A stretch of DNA of 38,625 nucleotides, taken from the NCBI GenBank assembly GCA_017456585.1, contig JAFTJD010000058.1, forward strand, positions 1 to 38,625, written 5' to 3'. Below the pieces are notes generated by a model. The model was not told the DNA's origin. It did not search any database and saw only the letters and a list, made by a program, of their open reading frames with translations. This document shows positions 34,877 to 38,625 of the stretch, piece by piece. The translations under genes and the position numbers were made by a program. Source of the stretch: Lachnospiraceae bacterium. Lineage in GTDB: Bacteria; Bacillota; Clostridia; Lachnospirales; Lachnospiraceae. Every line of letters begins with the position of its first letter. Positions within the stretch are counted from its first letter, which is position 1.

Positions 34877-34935
34877 TGTAACAGTATTCATTTTGACAGC
34901 GTATACTATGACAAAAGAGTGAAGATGGTCATGGT

Positions 34936-36249
34936 ATGGAAAATATTATTGTGGTTGAGGGTGGTCATCCGATAGAAGGTGAGCTTATACTTCAGGGCTC
35001 CAAGAATGCGGCATTGCCAATGTTGGCAGCTACTTTACTTAATGCGGGAGTTACCACGCTTAATAACTGTCCGGATATTTCGGATGTAAATGATATGATA
35101 GAACTTCTTAGGAGTCTCGGTTGCAAAACTGTACGTAACGAAAAAACTGTTATTATAGATGCATCAAATGTTGATGGTTACGAAATCGATAAGGAACAGG
35201 CGGTGCGTACAAGAGGCTCTTTTCTTATGCTGGGAGCTCTGCTTGGAAGGACTGGCAAGGCGAAAATACCATATCCCGGCGGTTGCCCTATAGGATGCAG
35301 ACCTGTTGATATTCATTTGAAGGCATTAAATGCGCTGGGAATGGAGATGTTAGATGAGGATGCAGAGGCGGATGAGGCTGTTTCGGCGGTACTTCATAGA
35401 GGACAGATTTTAAACAATAAGAATAGAGCGATTCTTAAAAGGGTTATAAGACTATCATATCCAAGTGTAGGGGCAACACAGAATGTCATACTTGCATCGG
35501 TTCTCGGAAGCGGAGAAGTTGTTGTAAAAAACTGCGCTCGTGAACCGGAGATTGTTGAACTATGTAATATGCTTCTTGCCATGGGAGCACATATAGAAGG
35601 AATAGGAACATCCAAGCTTTATATTAAGTCTGTTTCTGAATTGGATGATGTAGAATGGAATGTGCCGGGAGACAGAATAGCAGCAGGAACATATATGGCG
35701 GCAGCTATTATTACGGACGGAAGATTAACAGTAAGAGGAATCAATGCCGGGCATATTCAGGATGAAATTAGATATTTTACGGAAGCCGGTGCGGCTATAA
35801 CCTTGTGGGATGACGCACTTTGCATTAGGCGAAGTCATAGAAAAGGCAAAATATTACCGGTAAAAAAACTGGTAACATCACCATATCCGGGATTTCCTAC
35901 AGATATGCAGTCACAGTTTATGAGTATGCTTCTGTATGCCGAGGGTAAAAGTAAGATTAAAGAAACGGTCTTTGAGAACAGATTTATGACTGTTCCGGAG
36001 TTTAATAAAATGGGGGCAAGCATAAGCATTTCCCGAAACGGGAAAACGGCATATATAGATGGCGTCAGCCGTTTGTATGGTTCGGATATGAGAGCGCAGG
36101 ATTTAAGGGGAGGGGCTTCTCTTGTTCTGGCGGCACTTGGGGCAATCGGTAAATCACGAATTTCAGGTTATGAACATATAGCACGTGGTTATGAGAGATT
36201 TGATGAGAATTTGAATATGCTTGGAGCGGATGTAAAGATACAGGTTTAA
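34936..36249 (+). CDS. murA: UDP-N-acetylglucosamine 1-carboxyvinyltransferase
   Basis: MurA transfers enolpyruvate from PEP to UDP-GlcNAc, the committed step of peptidoglycan synthesis and the fosfomycin target. The 437-aa length is normal. It starts with GELILQGSKNAALPMLAATLL (Lys22/Asn23-type residues). The catalytic cysteine is present as C117 in PGGCPIGCRPVDIH, so the enzyme should be fosfomycin sensitive at this site. PTDMQSQFMSM and the C-terminal DLRGGASLVLAALGA region are also present. The ribosome site is weak (GAAGATGG). It stands in the place murG takes in many Firmicute dcw clusters, 59 nt after the SEDS gene. Confidence 0.97.
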   Translation: MENIIVVEGGHPIEGELILQGSKNAALPMLAATLLNAGVTTLNNCPDISDVNDMIELLRSLGCKTVRNEKTVIIDASNVDGYEIDKEQAVRTRGSFLMLGALLGRTGKAKIPYPGGCPIGCRPVDIHLKALNALGMEMLDEDAEADEAVSAVLHRGQILNNKNRAILKRVIRLSYPSVGATQNVILASVLGSGEVVVKNCAREPEIVELCNMLLAMGAHIEGIGTSKLYIKSVSELDDVEWNVPGDRIAAGTYMAAAIITDGRLTVRGINAGHIQDEIRYFTEAGAAITLWDDALCIRRSHRKGKILPVKKLVTSPYPGFPTDMQSQFMSMLLYAEGKSKIKETVFENRFMTVPEFNKMGASISISRNGKTAYIDGVSRLYGSDMRAQDLRGGASLVLAALGAIGKSRISGYEHIARGYERFDENLNMLGADVKIQV

Positions 36250-36262
36250 GGAGGCGAAGGTT

Positions 36263-36982
36263 GTGAGAAAATACTTAGGATTAATTAAAGTAATAATCAT
36301 ATGTATGCTAATAGCCGGTGTCGGAATATATCTATATTCATTAAGAATTAAGGAATATAGATTTTCCGGCAATTCGCTTCGTTACAGTCATGAAGAACTT
36401 CAGGAACTGATATTCGCATCAGAGCTTGAAAAGAATCCGATTTATTATTGGCTTTTTGCAGATAAGGACAAGCAGATTCCTTTTATCGCGAAATATGATG
36501 TCGAGATAGATTTTCCGGATAAAGCAGAGATTACCGTTTATGGCAAAGATGTTATAGGTTATGTATATTATAAAGATTTTTACTTCTATTTTGACAGTGA
36601 TGGTATAGTTGTAGAAAGTAGTCCGAACCTTTTAGAGGGGGTAATACTTATAGAAGGGTTGGAATTTAACAGTATGGTTCTTAATAGGAAACTACCTGTA
36701 GAAAACAAGGAGATTTTTAATCTTATTCTAAGTCTTACCAAGATGATAAAAAATGGTGAAGTTATCGCTAATGTCGTTGATAAGATAGAATTTGACAAGG
36801 AGTTAAATATTAATTTGTATATTGACAATATACAGGTTAAGCTTGGTAAGGACGAGTTCCTGGATGATAAAATATCTAAAGTAGAGGATGTATTTCCTGA
36901 TATTAAAGGGATGACAGGTACCCTTAATATGGAAGCATATAATGACACAAATGACTATTTCTGGTTCAGGACTGCCGAATAA
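36263..36982 (+). CDS. divIB: FtsQ/DivIB-type cell division protein
   Basis: DivIB/FtsQ is a bitopic divisome protein that scaffolds FtsL and DivIC. The 239-aa product has a very short cytosolic end (1-8) and one transmembrane helix (about 8-27, IKVIIICMLIAGVGIYLYS). Next is a POTRA-like region (about 30-100, IKEYRFSGNSLRYSHEELQELI) and a beta-rich domain. The beta domain motif YYKDFYFYFDSDGIVVES resembles the family. No other conserved residues stand out, and the call leans on layout and position before ftsZ. The start is GTG at 36263, with AAGGAGG at 36248-36254, which overlaps the murA stop. Confidence 0.85.
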   Translation: MRKYLGLIKVIIICMLIAGVGIYLYSLRIKEYRFSGNSLRYSHEELQELIFASELEKNPIYYWLFADKDKQIPFIAKYDVEIDFPDKAEITVYGKDVIGYVYYKDFYFYFDSDGIVVESSPNLLEGVILIEGLEFNSMVLNRKLPVENKEIFNLILSLTKMIKNGEVIANVVDKIEFDKELNINLYIDNIQVKLGKDEFLDDKISKVEDVFPDIKGMTGTLNMEAYNDTNDYFWFRTAE

Positions 36983-37067
36983 GGTGGTATTATGTGGAAA
37001 TAACTCAAAAAAATGCGGTTTTACCACAAGATATAGAAAAAAAGTTATAAAAATATAAAAATAAAGA

Positions 37068-37096
37068 TTGATTATTTTTGTAAATGAATGTATTAT
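37068..37096 (+). promoter_or_regulatory. Sigma-A promoter of ftsZ
   Basis: TTGATT at 37068-37073, a 17-bp spacer, TATTAT at 37091-37096. It lies in the 219-bp gap 36983-37201, the longest inside the cluster. The start point near 37103 leaves a leader of about 100 nt containing repeated GGTACTA words. The rest of the gap is A-rich with no other clear element. Confidence 0.7.
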
Positions 37097-37130
37097 AGTA
37101 TCAGGGTACTAGAAAAGGTACTAAAGTATC
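37096..37130 (+). repeat. Repeat cluster at the ftsZ transcription start
   Basis: GGTACTA occurs at 37105-37111 and 37117-37123 (12 bp apart) and AGTATC at 37097-37102 and 37125-37130, so the outer and inner words form a nested set. TAGTA (37096-37100) and TACTA (37107-37111) also make a small inverted repeat. The cluster begins at the end of the -10 box and spans the likely start point, which suits a repressor site or a 5' RNA structure. Its purpose is unproven. Confidence 0.45.
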
Positions 37131-37201
37131 ATAAATTAATGGGAAAAAAGTTGCACTAAGACAGGGTTCTATGGTGATTACATTTTAAGGAGGAGAATAC
37201 C

Positions 37202-38437
37202 TTGCTGGAGATTAGAGCAAATGAAGCTGAGGCATCAGCAAAGATTATAGTTATCGGTGTAGGTGGAGCAGGTAACAATGCGGTCAACAGAATGGTTGAT
37301 GAGAATATAGGTGGAGTAGAATTCATCGGAGTTAATACAGATAAACAGGCGTTGCAGTTGTGTAAGGCGGCTGAGACACTTCAGATAGGCGAGAAGCTCA
37401 CTAAGGGACTTGGTGCAGGTGCTAAGCCTGAGATTGGTGAGAAGGCAGCAGAGGAGAGTGCAGAAGAGATTGCAGCAGCTATCCAGGGCGCTGATATGGT
37501 TTTTGTTACATGCGGTATGGGCGGTGGAACAGGAACAGGTGCAGCTCCGGTAGTAGCTAAGATTGCAAAAGAGCAGGGTATTCTTACCGTTGGTGTAGTA
37601 ACTAAGCCTTTCCGTTTTGAGGCTAAAGCACGTATGAACAATGCTAACTCAGGTATTGAGCGTTTGAAAGAGAATGTAGATACCTTGATAGTTATTCCTA
37701 ATGATAAATTACTTGAGATAGTTGATAGAAGAACAACGATGCCGGAAGCACTTAAGAAGGCTGATGAAGTATTGCAGCAGGCAGTTCAGGGTATTACAGA
37801 TCTTATTAATGTTCCTGGTCTTATTAACCTCGATTTTGCCGATGTTCAGACTGTTATGAGCAATAAGGGTGTTGCACATATCGGTATCGGTACTGCAAGA
37901 GGTGAGGACAAGGCTGTTGAAGCTGTTAAGATTGCAGTTGCCAGTCCGCTTCTTGAGACAACAATCCAGGGAGCATCAGATGTTATAATTAATATTTCAG
38001 GTGATGTAAGTCTTCCGGAAGCAGCTGATGCAGCAAGCTATGTTGAGACACTTGCAGGTGATTCAGCTAATGTAATCTTTGGTGTTATGTATAATGATGC
38101 AACTCCGGATGAGGTTACAATAACAGTTATTGCTACAGGACTTCCTGATATTAATCGACTTGATGTTACAAAGCAGATTAATGCTAATTACGGTACATAT
38201 AATAATGCAGGAGGAATGAAGCCTCTTAGCACTCCTACATACGGAACTGCAGCTTATGGTTCTCCTATGGGAGCAGCTAACCGTGCAACAGCACCGGGTA
38301 ATTTAGAGACTATTCCTACATTCCAGGAGCCTAAGGAGAAGCCTAGCATTAACTTTGAACCGACACCGAAGCCGGCACCTAATGCTGATGATAAAGGACT
38401 TAAGATTCCGGATTTTCTTCGTAATCGTTCAAGATAA
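37202..38437 (+). CDS. ftsZ: Cell division protein FtsZ
   Basis: FtsZ is the tubulin-like GTPase that forms the Z ring. The 411-aa product has the GTP-binding start [18 protein letters not shown], the tubulin signature [11 protein letters not shown] (about 105-115), the T7 loop region with [15 protein letters not shown], a variable linker (320-395) rich in Gly, Ala, Pro and Thr, and the conserved C-terminal peptide [12 protein letters not shown] that binds FtsA, SepF or ZapA-type partners. The start is TTG at 37202 with an ideal AAGGAGGAG at 37187-37195. Codon use is richer in CGT and GAG than in neighbours, fitting high expression. No ftsA lies upstream. A terminator follows 14 bp after the stop. 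Confidence 0.98.
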   Translation: MLEIRANEAEASAKIIVIGVGGAGNNAVNRMVDENIGGVEFIGVNTDKQALQLCKAAETLQIGEKLTKGLGAGAKPEIGEKAAEESAEEIAAAIQGADMVFVTCGMGGGTGTGAAPVVAKIAKEQGILTVGVVTKPFRFEAKARMNNANSGIERLKENVDTLIVIPNDKLLEIVDRRTTMPEALKKADEVLQQAVQGITDLINVPGLINLDFADVQTVMSNKGVAHIGIGTARGEDKAVEAVKIAVASPLLETTIQGASDVIINISGDVSLPEAADAASYVETLAGDSANVIFGVMYNDATPDEVTITVIATGLPDINRLDVTKQINANYGTYNNAGGMKPLSTPTYGTAAYGSPMGAANRATAPGNLETIPTFQEPKEKPSINFEPTPKPAPNADDKGLKIPDFLRNRSR

Positions 38438-38451
38438 TAAGGTTAATAACG

Positions 38452-38484
38452 AAACGCTTAGATTGTGAAATCTAAGCGTTTTTT
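38452..38484 (+). terminator. Terminator of ftsZ
   Basis: A 13-bp stem pairs 38452-38464 with 38469-38481 over a GTGA loop and continues in T's to 38484. Its 3' arm is shared with the 5' arm of a second, longer palindrome (38476-38522). Confidence 0.9.
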
Positions 38485-38522
38485 ATGTTATAGGAAAATG
38501 CGTCCTATAACATAAAAAACGC
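38476..38522. repeat. Perfect 20-bp inverted repeat after ftsZ
   Basis: The 20 bases 38476-38495 are the exact reverse complement of 38503-38522, with a 7-nt loop (AAAATGC). The left arm begins inside the ftsZ terminator stem, so the two hairpins exclude each other in RNA. The arms begin GCGTTTTTT and end AAAAAACGC. It could be a processing signal, part of a mobile palindromic element, or a terminator copy for the opposite strand. Confidence 0.8.
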
Positions 38523-38605
38523 TCCGCGTGGATGCGCACTCGCGCGAAGAGGAAGTTTGTCGCAAGCGACCGCGCTCGGCGCGAGAGTTCCGCAAGCGGA
38601 ACTCT
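38520..38605. repeat. GC-rich palindromic intergenic element
   Basis: This stretch is far richer in G+C than the rest of the window and is packed with palindromes: TCGCGCGA (38540-38547), GTCGCAAGCGAC (38559-38570), CGCGC-TCG-GCGCG (38571-38583), and an 11-bp-arm hairpin 38584-38605 with core TTCCGCAAGCGGAA. The CGCAAGCG core appears twice (38561-38568, 38591-38598). No open reading frame crosses it convincingly. It looks like a REP- or MITE-like repeat family member, cut near the window edge; copies elsewhere cannot be checked here. Confidence 0.6.
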
Positions 38606-38625
38606 TTGTTCTGACCGGTTTGATA

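Noticed and set aside
34893..34907. TTGACA and TATACT close together before murA
   Set aside because: They are only 3 bp apart, so they cannot form one promoter; the TATACT lacks its own -35 at the right distance.
1..38625. CRISPR arrays, tRNA or rRNA genes, phage or IS genes
   Set aside because: No regular repeat-spacer array, cloverleaf-like segment, transposase or integrase signature was seen on either strand.

Overview
The window looks like a chromosomal segment of a low-GC, spore-forming Clostridia, most likely a member of the Lachnospiraceae. The reasons are AT-rich intergenic DNA with TTGACA/TATAAT-type promoters, strong GGAGG ribosome sites, the sporulation genes spoIVA, ylbJ and a spoVD-type PBP, a DUF5685/J-domain gene pair that I recall from this family, paired LCP proteins, and a division cluster of the order mraZ-rsmH-ftsL-pbp-spoVD-mraY-murD-ftsW/spoVE-murA-divIB-ftsZ. 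Genus is not assignable by eye. No phage, IS element, tRNA, rRNA or CRISPR array is visible.

Layout. (1) 1-1224: a single-gene unit encoding a protein with a winged helix-turn-helix, a GHKL ATPase and a STAS-like domain. It lies behind a perfect sigma-A promoter preceded by three CAAGTAA boxes spaced exactly 21 bp, plus an inverted fourth box. (2) 1284-2906: spoIVA with a sigma-E-like promoter and its own terminator. (3) 2927-5847: a soluble PAS hybrid histidine kinase with two receiver domains. (4) 5953-7964: a three-gene operon of a membrane zinc-ribbon protein, a DUF5685 protein and a J-domain protein with a cysteine-rich tail. (5) 7994-15509: a seven-gene operon of an anti-sigma-like zinc-finger membrane protein, polA, coaE, a large FtsA-like ATPase, rsmD, coaD and a coiled-coil protein. 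(6) 15540-16496: ylbJ on the minus strand. (7) 16556-23994: pepD, two LCP-family genes, a membrane TPR/chitobiase-C-like protein, and nfnA-nfnB, closed by a symmetrical terminator facing minus-strand ychF. (8) 25258-38484: the division and cell-wall (dcw) cluster. It begins with a four-copy 10-bp MraZ operator array and has further promoters before mraY and ftsZ. The window ends in a palindrome-rich, GC-rich intergenic element.

How the parts fit together. The dcw cluster supplies lipid-II synthesis steps (MurA, MurD, MraY), septal synthesis (FtsW/SpoVE with two class B PBPs) and divisome assembly (FtsL, DivIB, FtsZ) under MraZ control. The upstream operons add wall-polymer attachment (LCP), DNA repair replication (PolA), the last two CoA steps (CoaD, CoaE), redox balancing (NfnAB) and sporulation factors. 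murE, murG, murB and ftsA are not in the cluster; an FtsA-like gene lies about 23 kb upstream of ftsZ beside coaE.

Most of the window is conserved housekeeping DNA. The least explained parts are the self-contained HTH/GHKL/STAS-like protein with its phased operator array, the zinc-ribbon/DUF5685/J-protein operon (DUF5685 carries two aspartate-rich motifs reminiscent of isoprenoid synthases), the C-terminal extension of the FtsA-like protein, and the nested palindromes after ftsZ.
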